From Sediminibacterium sp. C3 (GTDB lineage: Bacteria > Bacteroidota > Bacteroidia > Chitinophagales > Chitinophagaceae), in NCBI RefSeq assembly GCF_000508085.1, contig NZ_KI669560.1, forward strand, positions 1,831,248 through 1,895,247: DNA of 64,000 bases. Direction: 5' to 3'. Position 1 is the first letter of the stretch. Each line of letters starts with the position of its first letter. Made by a program: the position numbers and the translations under genes. The notes under the pieces were generated by a model that did not search any database, had not been told where the DNA came from, and worked only from the letters and a program-made list of their open reading frames with translations. Below, one piece after another: positions 53,685-63,914 of the stretch.

Positions 53685-56600
53685 TTACTTCACTATCACT
53701 ACCGTAGTAGGGGCGAACTTAACGCCTTTACCTTCTAAGGTTAGGAAGTGTGTACCAATTACACCGTTGTTCAGTCTTACCGGTACGGCGTTCGGACCTT
53801 TTACTACGTTCACCTGTTTGGTGAAGATAGAGCGTCCGGAAGCGTCGTTGATCTTCATGGTCAACTCACCAGCTACAGGGCTTACAAAGCTAGCAGTGAA
53901 CACATTGTCGGTTACAGGGTTAGGGAATACCTGGATGGTTTTCTCTTCCTGATCGTTTGTATTCAATACTGGTTTTTCTTTGGTGAAGCTGATATTGCTG
54001 AAGGTAGAAGCAATTGGACTGTTTCTTCCTGCATTTACTTCAACAGTAAATACCAGTGTAGTAACGTCTTTTGGATCTATGTTTTTGGTAGAAGCGGCAG
54101 ATTTGAACTGGCTGAAAGGAATAAAGTATTCCTGCTGACCAGAGCCTAGTCTGATATCAGTAGTGTATTGATTTTTCCACTCACTGATGCCGTTTTGTAC
54201 CATGGTAACTCTTAGGTTATATCCACCGGCAGCGGTAAACTTAAGACCAGCATATCCGCTTAGGTCAGCTTCCATACCACCTGCTTTCAACAGTTTGAAT
54301 AAAGAAACGAAATCAGAGCTATTGGCTTTTACTTCTACATTTCTTAGTACAGGGAATTCGTTGGCAGAGATCGTACGCTTAGCGTCGTTGGTAACGGTAA
54401 AGGCACTTACACTGGTAGTGTTTCTGTTGTAATCAATAGCCCATGTACCGTCAGACATGTAAAGCATATCTTTTACTTCACCGTTTAGTGACATAGAGAT
54501 AGAGCTTTCATATTTGTCACCTACTGGAACAGTGATGGTAGAAGTACCATTCGCGTTTACAGTGAAAGGAACGTTACGTGTAACAATGCCAGTAGAAGAT
54601 TCATTAGATCTGTCTTCGAACTTAAAGAATCCGGTTGTAGCAGCAGTACCGTTCTTGATTACCAGTTTCAGGTTAGCACCTTCGCGCTTACCAGACTCGA
54701 TATATGTATCAGGACTAGCATTTACAATTGATTGGTTAACCGGAGCAACATCTTTTAGTTTAGCCAATACTTCTTTCACCATATCATTCACGATAGAAGG
54801 AGAAGCAGCCCAGATCTGGAAGTTGTACATCTGATCTTCGTTTACATAGCTGGTTGATAAGAACGCACTTTGTAAGTTAAAGCTGTTTCTGCCTGCTTTA
54901 GCACCCACTGTGAATGCAGTAGCATATTCAAGGTTTCCTTTGTCGTTTCTGATGGTGTAGTTGATGAAGTCGTATCCATCAATTTTCACTGATTCAACAT
55001 CTAATAAAGTAGCACCTTTTAAACGGTCACAGATTGGTTTGGTGTGGTCGTATAATTCACCCAAAGTTTTGGTTGTGAAAGCAACCGCTTTGGTTTCTTT
55101 ATTGGTATTAACATAGTCAACCGCAAATACTTCTTTGGCATTGGTAAAGCTTACGATATCAACAGGAGAGCTGTTGTAAGCTTTGTAACCTCTGTTAGAC
55201 AGATCCGGCATGATGCTGGAAAGTTGCAGGCTGAAGATGCTGTTGGTGCTGGCAGAACGGATGGTTCCCTGAGCAGTTTCAACAACAGGCAGTTTGTTGT
55301 AATCAACTGCACCGTTCATATCATTGATGGCATTGTTGAGCACACGCTGAGCAATAGCATCACCCAGGCTCTTACTTTCAAGACCACCGCCGCCACCGCC
55401 GCTTACAAAAGAAGACTCACGACGATAAAGGATACGATAGTTTAGTTGAGTAGTACCATCTTCAGCAGTTACCAGGATTTCGATGATATTGTCACCTTCT
55501 CTGATTAGGAAAGGTGCACTTGCAACACCACTAGTAAGCGGAATATAAGCACCAGGTCCCATACCGGTATCAATTCTTGCCTGAATGGTAGCAAACTGAT
55601 TTTCAACAGTTGCAGTAACAGTGAATTGATCAATGGCGGTTAGAACATAAGTATCATAATCCAGATCGTACTTATTGAATGCAGTATTCAATGGACCAGT
55701 AGAAGCTACCAGGTTACTTAAAAATGCATTATTATTCGGTACAACACTTAATTGATTGGCAACATACGAAATGGTATAGTTACTTGCATTAAAGGTTCCA
55801 CCTGTTGCAGCACTTGGAACCACTGCACCTGGGTATACACCTAAATTGCCTCCTGAAGCCGCATTTGGACCATAGTCCATAGTAACGGATCCAATGGTTT
55901 CACCATTCTGTAAACCAGTAGAGGTAAAGGCAGTTACACCGGTAGCAGGTGAAGCAATTGTTTCACCATGGAATTTAGAAACCGCATTTGCCGTAATGGT
56001 TAATGGGGCAGGGGTTATATCTGCTGATAAGCCAGTTGGCTGAGTTAATGTATAGTTAGCAGCATCGCCACCAGAGATGGAATATCCCGTAACAGTTACT
56101 GATATAGTAGGGCCTACTGCTGCAGTAGCAAAAGAGGCAGCTGCAGTTCCACCAAGGGTAACCACATCACCAGATTCTACACCAACAAGAGCAGCTGTAC
56201 CGCTTAAGGTAGCAGTCGTCAATCCATCATATACTTTGTTGTCAGCAGTTACACCTGAGATGGTTAGCGCTTTAGCAGTAATATTAGCAGTTAATCCCGA
56301 AGGTTGAGTTAAAGTGTAGTTAGTAGCGTCGGCACCATTGATTGTATAGCCAATCACCGTTACGGGTTTTGCAGTACCTACGGTTTTGTCTGCAAAGGAG
56401 GCAGTACCAATTACATCAATGGTTACCACATCACCCGATTCAATACCTACAAGAGCTGCTGTTCCACTTAAAGTTGCTGAAGTGGAAGCATCGTATACTT
56501 TATTGTTAGCAGTTAAACCAGAAATGGTTAAACCTTTCGGAGTAATATCAGCAGATAATCCAGTTGGTTGTGTTAAAGAGTAGTTAGCAGCGTCGGCACC

Positions 56601-57476
56601 AGTAATAGTAAATCCAACCACCGTAACTGGTTTTGTAAGACCTACCAATTTATCTGCAAATGAAGCGGTACCAGTTGCATCAATTGTTACTACATCGCCC
56701 GATTCAACACCACTTAAAGCAGCAGTGCCTGCAAGTGTAGCAGTAGTTAAACCATTATATGCTCTGCTATTAGCAGTTAAACCCGAAATGGTTAGTGCTT
56801 TTGCAGTAATATCCGCATTGGGAATTGTTGGTTGGCTTACACTGTATTTTGCAGCATCTGCTCCTGAAAGAGAAAAACCTGTGGCAGTAACGGTTTTACC
56901 TACTCCGACTGTTTTGGTTGCAAAGTTTGCAGTACCTGCCGAAATAGTAACAACGTCTAAACCAACTAAACCTCCAGTTAAAGTAGCTGTTCCAGTTAAA
57001 GTAGCAGTAGTTAATCCATCATAAACTTTATTATTGGCAGTTAAGCCAGTAATAGTAAGTGGTTTAACGTTTACTGTACTAGTAGGAATTGCAACTGTGT
57101 TATTTGTTGCGCCCTCCACTAAAGTGATATTGCCCCCCGTAATTGAACCAGGATTAATATTATCTGGCATTCTTACGTATATAGTGGTTGATGCTACATC
57201 TCCGGATCCGTCTGTTGGAACGTTTACCGAAGCGGCGAATCCTGAACCTGAAGATAAAGACACTTCAAAATTCGCAGGCGCAGTAACAACTACGTTGGTA
57301 GACGCAGTTAATCCTGTTGCTGTAAAAGTAAAGGATTGCTCTGTTGCGGCAGATCCATACGTTGCTGTAAACGCAGTGATGCTACCACTAGGAGTAATGG
57401 ACTGCGCAACTGAGGTAAATGCAGTTAGCAGGAAGAAAAAGGGCATCAAAATTTTGAGTAAAATTTTTGATTTCAT
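53685..57476 (-). CDS. Large T9SS-secreted YDG/MBG-repeat surface protein
   Basis: 1263 residues. The signal peptide is about 1-25 (TSVAQ) and is followed by an N-terminal beta domain. Four consecutive 88-residue YDG-like repeats (about 137-488) share a core like LTISGLTANNKVYDG, TATLSGTAALVGVESGDVV and GADAANYTLTQP. An MBG-type domain (about 489-590) comes next, then a cadherin-like beta-sandwich (about 595-700) with a glycine stretch (SGGGGGG). The middle of about 450 residues is unrecognised and ends in a sandwich resembling carbohydrate-binding domains. The final 80 residues, with VFPNPVTDNVF and GVIGTHFLTLEGKG, are a type A T9SS C-terminal sorting domain. The protein should cross the outer membrane and be attached to the surface, perhaps for adhesion. 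The ATG at 57476 begins the signal peptide. Confidence 0.9.
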   Translation of the reverse strand: MKSKILLKILMPFFFLLTAFTSVAQSITPSGSITAFTATYGSAATEQSFTFTATGLTASTNVVVTAPANFEVSLSSGSGFAASVNVPTDGSGDVASTTIYVRMPDNINPGSITGGNITLVEGATNNTVAIPTSTVNVKPLTITGLTANNKVYDGLTTATLTGTATLTGGLVGLDVVTISAGTANFATKTVGVGKTVTATGFSLSGADAAKYSVSQPTIPNADITAKALTISGLTANSRAYNGLTTATLAGTAALSGVESGDVVTIDATGTASFADKLVGLTKPVTVVGFTITGADAANYSLTQPTGLSADITPKGLTISGLTANNKVYDASTSATLSGTAALVGIESGDVVTIDVIGTASFADKTVGTAKPVTVIGYTINGADATNYTLTQPSGLTANITAKALTISGVTADNKVYDGLTTATLSGTAALVGVESGDVVTLGGTAAASFATAAVGPTISVTVTGYSISGGDAANYTLTQPTGLSADITPAPLTITANAVSKFHGETIASPATGVTAFTSTGLQNGETIGSVTMDYGPNAASGGNLGVYPGAVVPSAATGGTFNASNYTISYVANQLSVVPNNNAFLSNLVASTGPLNTAFNKYDLDYDTYVLTAIDQFTVTATVENQFATIQARIDTGMGPGAYIPLTSGVASAPFLIREGDNIIEILVTAEDGTTQLNYRILYRRESSFVSGGGGGGLESKSLGDAIAQRVLNNAINDMNGAVDYNKLPVVETAQGTIRSASTNSIFSLQLSSIMPDLSNRGYKAYNSSPVDIVSFTNAKEVFAVDYVNTNKETKAVAFTTKTLGELYDHTKPICDRLKGATLLDVESVKIDGYDFINYTIRNDKGNLEYATAFTVGAKAGRNSFNLQSAFLSTSYVNEDQMYNFQIWAASPSIVNDMVKEVLAKLKDVAPVNQSIVNASPDTYIESGKREGANLKLVIKNGTAATTGFFKFEDRSNESSTGIVTRNVPFTVNANGTSTITVPVGDKYESSISMSLNGEVKDMLYMSDGTWAIDYNRNTTSVSAFTVTNDAKRTISANEFPVLRNVEVKANSSDFVSLFKLLKAGGMEADLSGYAGLKFTAAGGYNLRVTMVQNGISEWKNQYTTDIRLGSGQQEYFIPFSQFKSAASTKNIDPKDVTTLVFTVEVNAGRNSPIASTFSNISFTKEKPVLNTNDQEEKTIQVFPNPVTDNVFTASFVSPVAGELTMKINDASGRSIFTKQVNVVKGPNAVPVRLNNGVIGTHFLTLEGKGVKFAPTTVVIVK
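56013..57068 (-). repeat. Four tandem 264-bp repeats coding 88-aa YDG units
   Basis: Units at 56805-57068, 56541-56804, 56277-56540 and 56013-56276 (in coding order) are all exactly 264 bp, with no indel between them. The first is the most divergent in its second half; units 2 to 4 share long identical peptide stretches such as ESGDVVTI and LTQPTGL. Confidence 0.9.
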
Positions 57477-57974
57477 GAGCCTAGTTTTAATTAAATAATT
57501 TTTAAATGCCGTGCTTAAAATCAAAGCAGTTGGGGGATACGAATAGATTTAAGTATACGCGCATTTACCATAAAATTAGCCAATATGTTCCCTTTTTTGT
57601 AAGCAATTCCGCAATTGATATCAATTTTTGTGGTTTTCCAAAAATGGGAAAGCTAGTTTCTTTGTGAAACTGTCTTTTCAAAGCCCAACTTTCTATTATA
57701 TCTACCAAGCAGTTTGTATTTTTTTGCAGAATTTTAGCATATAAATAACTAAAATTCAATATTTTATGAGAAGTTCTGTTAAAATTAGCCTTTGCTTGTG
57801 GAAGGTTCTGACGCAGAATATGCTTAAAATACCCCACAAATTGCGCCTTTTAAAATGTGGATAACTTTTTATTTATTCGTTTTTCGTCGCCTAATGTCAA
57901 AGTTTAGTCATCAATTCAGTTTTTAGCAGTAGATAGGAATTAGCCCATAGATTTGCTCCCCAAACTGACACTTC
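57477..57974. other. 498-bp AT-rich region between divergent surface-protein genes
   Basis: This gap separates the YDG/T9SS gene (minus) from the TonB receptor gene (plus). It should hold both promoters. A perfect DnaA-box 9-mer (TTATCCACA on the minus strand) is at 57856-57864, and TAGATTTG at 57948-57955 resembles a -7 box. A 90-codon minus-strand open frame (57565-57837) has no family features and I do not call it. No tRNA, riboswitch or long repeat was seen. Confidence 0.5.
57948..57955 (+). promoter_or_regulatory. Candidate -7 promoter box of the TonB receptor gene
   Basis: TAGATTTG matches TAnnTTTG and lies 20 bp before the TTG start at 57975, which would give a leader of about 13 bases. 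No strong -33 element was found. Confidence 0.4.
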
Positions 57975-59903
57975 TTGAAAAAGACATTAATCATTCATCT
58001 TCTAATGCTATTAATTGGTCGTTTAGTTGCTCAGGATAGCAATTCCAATGCGCACCAAAAGGTATCCTTTTTGGACCCTATAACTGTAACCAGTTCTTCC
58101 ATTGAAACAAGAGCTTCCAAAACAGGTAGGAATATAACTGTAATCACTGCTAAAGAAATTTCTCAGCTTCCTGTTAGAACTCCGGACGAATTGTTGCGTT
58201 TCCTTCCTGGTATCGATGTACAAACCAGGGGTGCGTTGGGGGCACAAAGTGATATCAGTATGCGGGGAGGAACTTTTCAGCAGGTTTTGGTTATTCTGGA
58301 TGGGCTAAGATTGAATGATCCGAATACCGGACATTTCAGTGGCTATATTCCGGTTGTTTTAGATGAAATTGAAAGAGTTGAAATATTAAAAGGTGCTTCA
58401 TCGGGGATTTTTGGATCTGATGCAGTGGGTGGTGTTATTTACATTACTACGAAAAGCTTTGCTAAACAGAAGGCCAATGGTAAAAGGGGGATTATACAAG
58501 TTGCTGGTGGAGACCTCGGACTTATGAGTAGCTCTGGTTTTTACAGCGTTTCCAATCCCTCCAATCATTTTCAGATTTCTGCGCTTAGAAACAGGGCTGA
58601 CGGACCCAAGCAAAGAGGCATCAATGGATATATGCAGGAAGATGCATTTTCATTTGCATTCAGCAAACAAAAAAATAACTGGCTAACTTCTTTCAGATCC
58701 GCTTACAATGAAAGAGAATTTGCTGCACAAAATTTTTATACTTCTTTTGTTTCAGACACGGCAGTGGAAAAAGTAAAAATTTTCTGGAATCAGTTCAATG
58801 CGAATTACCAGAAAAACAAAGACCAGCTTTCTGTCTATGCAGGGTTTAAAAATACGGAGGACAATTACAAATTCAGTTCGGTTTCCTCTGCTAATTCCAG
58901 TTTCTCCAATCTCTTTCAAATTAATACTATTTATACAAGAACAGCAACAGAGCAGACAAAATTTTCATTGGGGGCTCAGTACATAGGAAGAAATATCCGT
59001 TCCAATGACAGAGGAAGACACACGGTAAATCAGCTGGCTGTTTATGGTATTTTGCAACATGCATTCAGCAATCAGTTTATATCAAATACTTCCTTAAGAA
59101 CTGAGTATACAGATAATGCTGGCTGGATAGTTGTACCACAGGTTAATTTTTCGTATCAAGTTAATCAACTGCAACTTAGGGCAAGCCTTGGTTATGCATA
59201 CAGAAATGCAGACTTTACAGAACTCTATAATAATTATAACAGAACGGGTGTAAGAAGCGGATCAATTGGTAATCCCAATTTATCAGCAGAAAAAAGTATT
59301 AACTACGAGGTGGGTTTTGATTGGGCAAACAATCAGTTGGGTAAATGGTCATTTAGTTTGTTTAGCAGAGATAGCAGGGATTTAATTGACTGGTCACTCA
59401 CAGCATACGCTGATATGCCCAGAAAAGAAAATCTTGTAGTGAATGGAAATTATTTTTTAGCTAAAAATCAAAACCGGATTTCTGTTTCCGGTCTCGAACT
59501 GGATTATATGCTGGAAAAGAAATTAAACGAACAAAATTCCATAAGAGTAAAATCAGGATTGATCTGGTTGAGTACAGAAAGCAAGGAAGGACCTTTAAGT
59601 TTTTATCTTTCTTCTGCCCCTAAATTTCTTGCCAATTTTGCCGCAGGAATCAAATTGAAAAATGTGGATTTTAGTTTTACAGGATTATACAAAAGCAGGT
59701 CTGCACAAACCAATAACCCTTTATTAGTACCATTAAGCAGTAACTACTTCGTAATGAATTCAAGAATTAATATTCATTTCAATAAGGTTAAGCATATCCT
59801 GTTTTTACAGGCCGATAATGTTTTTAATAAATCTATTAATGACTTTGTTGGTACGCCATTGCCGGGAAGATGGTTACAAGGTGGTTTCCGATTTATTTTT
59901 TAA
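57975..59903 (+). CDS. TonB-dependent outer-membrane receptor (BtuB-like)
   Basis: A 642-residue receptor. It has a TTG start followed at once by a signal peptide (KKTLIIHLLMLLIGRLVA/Q), which supports that start. A short TonB-box-like region precedes the plug (about 40-160: ITVITAKEISQLPVRTPDELLRFLPGIDVQTRG, SMRGGTFQQVLVILDGLRLNDPNTGH, VERVEILKGASSGIFGSDAVGGVI-like segments). A 22-strand-type barrel ends in the terminal aromatic FIF. The plug is BtuB/CirA-like, but no cobalamin riboswitch or B12 gene is near, so the ligand is unknown. There is no SusD partner. Its stop overlaps by 4 bp the end of the convergent aminotransferase gene. Confidence 0.9.
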   Translation: MKKTLIIHLLMLLIGRLVAQDSNSNAHQKVSFLDPITVTSSSIETRASKTGRNITVITAKEISQLPVRTPDELLRFLPGIDVQTRGALGAQSDISMRGGTFQQVLVILDGLRLNDPNTGHFSGYIPVVLDEIERVEILKGASSGIFGSDAVGGVIYITTKSFAKQKANGKRGIIQVAGGDLGLMSSSGFYSVSNPSNHFQISALRNRADGPKQRGINGYMQEDAFSFAFSKQKNNWLTSFRSAYNEREFAAQNFYTSFVSDTAVEKVKIFWNQFNANYQKNKDQLSVYAGFKNTEDNYKFSSVSSANSSFSNLFQINTIYTRTATEQTKFSLGAQYIGRNIRSNDRGRHTVNQLAVYGILQHAFSNQFISNTSLRTEYTDNAGWIVVPQVNFSYQVNQLQLRASLGYAYRNADFTELYNNYNRTGVRSGSIGNPNLSAEKSINYEVGFDWANNQLGKWSFSLFSRDSRDLIDWSLTAYADMPRKENLVVNGNYFLAKNQNRISVSGLELDYMLEKKLNEQNSIRVKSGLIWLSTESKEGPLSFYLSSAPKFLANFAAGIKLKNVDFSFTGLYKSRSAQTNNPLLVPLSSNYFVMNSRINIHFNKVKHILFLQADNVFNKSINDFVGTPLPGRWLQGGFRFIF

Positions 59904-61159
59904 CCAGCCATTTCCATCAGTGCATTTACAAAAGCATCCAATTCTTTCAATGTAGTAAAAACATTGGGAGTAATCCGGCAACCATGAACACCAGCTCCAT
60001 CAATTGCTACTGTGTAAATTTTATATTTATTTAGTAGCGTATTTGCCATATCTGATGGTTTCATCCCCTTTATTCCCACATTGGCAATGGCGCAAGAACG
60101 TTCATTATCAGTAGGAGTATTAATTTGAATCTTTGGTAGATTGGCCACCTGCTTTGTCCAGTACTGCTGCAAAAATCTTAGTCTTCTTTCTTTATTGTCT
60201 GCACCAATTTTATTGTGAAAGTCAATTGCGAATTGAAGTGCCAGATAGGTATGTACCGGATTGGTTCCGAAATGATTCAAACGGTTGATTCCTGTTACAG
60301 ATTCATTTTCACCCAAGAGTGGCCAAATTTTGCTCTGGTGTTTTTCCTTTATGTATAACAATCCCACACCTAAAGGAACTGCCAGCCATTTGTGTAAACT
60401 GGCTCCATAGTAATCACAATTTAAATCGGGTATCTTAAATTGAAGATGTGCAATGGCATGTGCTCCGTCTACCATTACTTCCACTCCGTATTTATGTGCC
60501 ATATCGCATATTTTTCTTACAGGTAAAATTTGCCCCGTAATATTGATCATATGGCATATCATGATCAGTTTTGTCTTAGGGGTAATGGCACGCTCGTACA
60601 AGGAAACGATTTCTTCATCGGAAGCTGGAATATTTGGAATAGAAATAATAGTGTTTTTAATACCATATCTATTAGCTACTTGTTTAAACATATCAATCAT
60701 GGCTCCGTAATCCTGTTCTGCAAATATGGCTTCATCGTCTTTTTGCCAGGGATATCCACTGATAATTAAATCGAGTGATTCCGTTGTATTTCTGGTTAAA
60801 ACAATTTCTGAGGGATTACAACCAGTGAATGATGCTATTAGCTTGTTCTGTTCGGCTCTCTCATTAAACTGTCTTTTTCTCATGTAAAAGGACGCATGAT
60901 AGTTTACTTCCTTAATGATAGAGAGATATTTTTCCAATGTAGGTTCAGGAAGTAAATTATAATACCCGTTTTCCAGATTTATATAATCGGGTTTTATTTT
61001 GTACAAGTTTCTGATGCCAGCCCAGTAGTTCTCATCTTCTGCAATCGGAAAAGATGAATCCTTTTTGGGTAAGCTTATTTCAGTTGCCATTGCATTGCTT
61101 AATTCCGGAATGGCCAATCCTGTAAGTGCAAAGCTTTTTATAAATGATCTTTTATTCAT
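59900..61159 (-). CDS. Exported class V aminotransferase-fold PLP enzyme
   Basis: A 419-residue fold-type I PLP protein in the NifS / isopenicillin-N-epimerase-like group. The PLP-binding Asp is D231 in VDGAHAIAHL and the Schiff-base Lys is K257 in GASLHKWLAVPLG. The N-terminus NKRSFIKSFALTGLAIPELSNA looks like a Tat signal with KR in place of RR, so the folded, cofactor-loaded enzyme may be exported. Catalysis could be epimerisation, beta-elimination or transamination. It has its own promoter region, divergent from the GH3 gene. Confidence 0.85.
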   Translation of the reverse strand: MNKRSFIKSFALTGLAIPELSNAMATEISLPKKDSSFPIAEDENYWAGIRNLYKIKPDYINLENGYYNLLPEPTLEKYLSIIKEVNYHASFYMRKRQFNERAEQNKLIASFTGCNPSEIVLTRNTTESLDLIISGYPWQKDDEAIFAEQDYGAMIDMFKQVANRYGIKNTIISIPNIPASDEEIVSLYERAITPKTKLIMICHMINITGQILPVRKICDMAHKYGVEVMVDGAHAIAHLQFKIPDLNCDYYGASLHKWLAVPLGVGLLYIKEKHQSKIWPLLGENESVTGINRLNHFGTNPVHTYLALQFAIDFHNKIGADNKERRLRFLQQYWTKQVANLPKIQINTPTDNERSCAIANVGIKGMKPSDMANTLLNKYKIYTVAIDGAGVHGCRITPNVFTTLKELDAFVNALMEMAG

Positions 61160-61229
61160 GCTATAACCTTGTTTATTAAAGTTAGGAATAATCAGGTTTC
61201 AGCATGGTTGTTTTTCTTAATTTCATTCT

Positions 61230-63906
61230 ATGTTAAGACCAATTGTATTTCTATTGTTGTTGATGGGTATATGGAATAATGTATGTTCTCAGGAACAAAG
61301 TCCTCTTTATAAAAATCCCAGGTATTCCAATGCTGAAAGAGTAGAAGATCTTTTAAAACGAATGACCCAAAGAGAAAAATTCTGGCAGTTATTTATGATT
61401 CCGGGAGACCTTGGTGAACAACCGGATTTGTATAAGGAAGGTTTGTTTGGTTTCCAGGTAAGTGCAGCTAACGCCAGAAATTCTGCTGGTAATCAGATGT
61501 TGTTATACAATACAAAAGAAGATGCTTTATCCTTAGCCAAAAAGTAAACCAAATTCAATCTTATTTTGTGCATCAAACCAGGTTGGGTATACCTATTATT
61601 CCTTTTGACGAAGCATTACACGGGCTAGTACGTAATGGAGCAACTGCATTTCCGCAGTCCATTGCTTTGGCTGCTACTTTTGATACAGCAACGATGGGTG
61701 CTGTATCCAGAGCCATTGCAATTGAATCAAAAGTGAGAGGTATCCGGGATATTTTATCACCTGTACTCAATATTGCATCTGATGTAAGATGGGGCCGTAC
61801 CGAAGAAACCTATGGTGAAGACCCCTTATTGGTAACACAGATGGCGGGTACTTATATACGGAATCTGGAGCAAAATGGGATTGTTGCTACTCCTAAACAT
61901 TTTATTGCGAATGTAGGAGATGGTGGAAGAGATAGTTATCCAATTCATGCCAGCGAATTATTATTGGATGAGTTGTATTTTCCCCCATTTAAATATGCTG
62001 TACAGCAAGCTGGTGCAAGATCCATTATGACTGCTTATAATTCTGTGAATGGAATTCCTGCTACAGCCAATGATTGGCTGTTGAATAAAAATTAAAGCAG
62101 GACTGGGGCTTTAAAGGATTTGTAATTTCAGATGCGGGTGCAGTTGGTGGATCAACCGTTTTGCATCATACCACGGCTGATTATCCTGCGTCTTCAGCTG
62201 ATGCCATTAATAATGGCCTGGATGTGATTTTTCAAACTCAGTATAAGCATCACGAATTGTTTATGCCCCCTTTTTTAGATGGCAGCATTTCTAAAGAAAG
62301 AATAGATGATGCAGTAAGAAGAGTTTTGCGCATTAAGTTCGAATTGGGGCTTTTTGATCAACCATTTATTGATGAAAATGAAGCAGCTAAGTGGGTAAAT
62401 AATTCGGTGCATAAAAAATTGGCCAGGGAAGCTGCTGCTAAATCCTTTGTGCTGCTTAAAAATAGCCAGGAAGTGCTACCAATTCAGCCTGCTGTGCGAA
62501 CCATTGCCGTGATTGGTGAAGAAGCAGTCAAAGGAAGGCTAGGTGGATACAGTGGCCCGGGCAATGGTGTCGCAACTATCCTGGATGGAATAAAAGCTGC
62601 TGCTGGAAAGAATCGTAAGCTTATTTATTCCAAAGGGGCTTCTGTTCAATCCGATCTTTTTTCGGTTATTCCAAGTGAAAATTTATACACCGACAACTCT
62701 GGAAGTACCAGAGGTTTAATGGCCAATTATTTTAATGGGCTGGAACCTGGTAAAAGTTTGGTAAAGATTAAAAAAGTAAATGAGCTGAATGAATCCTATA
62801 CTTTTATGTCGCCTGATAGTACTCTTGATGCCAACCATTTTTCAGTCCGGTATACTGGTTATCTGGTTCCATATAAAACAGGAAAATACCAGCTGGCATT
62901 GGAAGGAAATGACGGGTTTAGAATGTATTTGGACAATCGTTTAATCATTAATCAGTGGAGTAAGTTATCCTATAGAAGAAGTATTGTGTCGCTGTTACTG
63001 GAGAAAGGAAAGCAATATGCTATTCGGGTAGAATTTTATGAATCAAAAGGCAATGCTAAAATAAAATTATTATGGAATCGGGCAGTGACTGATAGTACTG
63101 ATAGGTTAATTGCAGATGCAGTCGCAGTAGCCAGACAATCCGATTTGGCATTGGTTGTTGCAGGTATTCATGAAGGAGAATTTCAGGACAGAGCTCGTTT
63201 GTCCCTGACTTCAAATCAGGAGAAATTAATTGAAGCGATTGCTGCAACCGGAAAACCTGTGGTTGTAATGTTGACGGGTGGTAGTGCCATTACTATGGAA
63301 AAATGGCTGAATAAAGTAAATGGTGTAATTATGCTTTGGTATCCGGGAGAAGAAGGAGGAAATGCGGTTGGAGATATTTTATTCGGGAAAAAGAATCCAG
63401 CCGGAAGATTGCCAATTACATTTCCTATTAGTGAGGGGCAAGTGCCCCTGGTATATAATCATAAGCCTACAGGACGAGGAGACGATTACCATGATTTAAG
63501 CGGAGAGCCGCTTTTTCCATTTGGTTATGGGTTGAGTTATACAGATTTTCAATATAGCAATCTTCGTTTTAGTAATGACAGTCTTAGTGAGACAGGAGAG
63601 ATAAATATTTTTGTGGATGTACAGAATACAGGTAAAAAAGAAGGAGAGGAAGTGGTTCAGCTTTATGTAAATGATTTTCTTTCCTCAGTTGCCACTCCAG
63701 TGCAGTCTTTAGCTGATTTCAAAAGAATTCATTTAGTGCCACGTGAAAAAAAGACAGTTGTTTTTTCCCTTAGCAGTAAGTTGTTTTATCTGATTAATAA
63801 AGAAAGAAACGCTGTTTTTGAACCAGGCTTAATAAATATCATGATTGGTAAGAACAGCAAAGAACTGTTACTGAAGAAAAAATTAATGCTTTGGAAATCT
63901 GAATAA
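61230..63906 (+). pseudogene. Glycoside hydrolase family 3 beta-glucosidase with two frameshifts
   Basis: Three consecutive frames join into one secreted GH3 enzyme of about 890 residues. Part 1 (61230-61547) has a signal peptide and the start of the GH3 barrel. Part 2 (to 62095) continues it from VNQIQSYFVHQTRLGIPIIPFDEALHG to NDWLLNK. Part 3 carries the nucleophile Asp (codon 62131-62133, in VISDAGAV), the second GH3 domain with an inserted PA14 domain (about 62715-63080), and a C-terminal Fn3-like domain. Both breaks are in A5 runs (61539-61543 and 62087-62091), where one extra A restores perfect family sequence. There are no other defects. It may be an intact beta-glucosidase or xylosidase misread by sequencing. 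Confidence 0.85.
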
Positions 63907-63914
63907 GATGAAAC

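Noticed and set aside
56077..57498. Several long plus-strand open frames opposite the YDG repeats
   Set aside because: They mirror the repeat-rich coding strand and have repetitive V/P/A composition with no family features; the minus-strand protein has a signal peptide and sorting domain.
57565..57837. 90-codon minus-strand open frame in the long intergenic region
   Set aside because: There is no domain, signal peptide or coding bias, and it occupies the region needed for two divergent promoters.
57477..57974. Cobalamin riboswitch upstream of the BtuB-like receptor
   Set aside because: No GCCACTG B12 box or conserved core is seen, so a B12 ligand is not supported.
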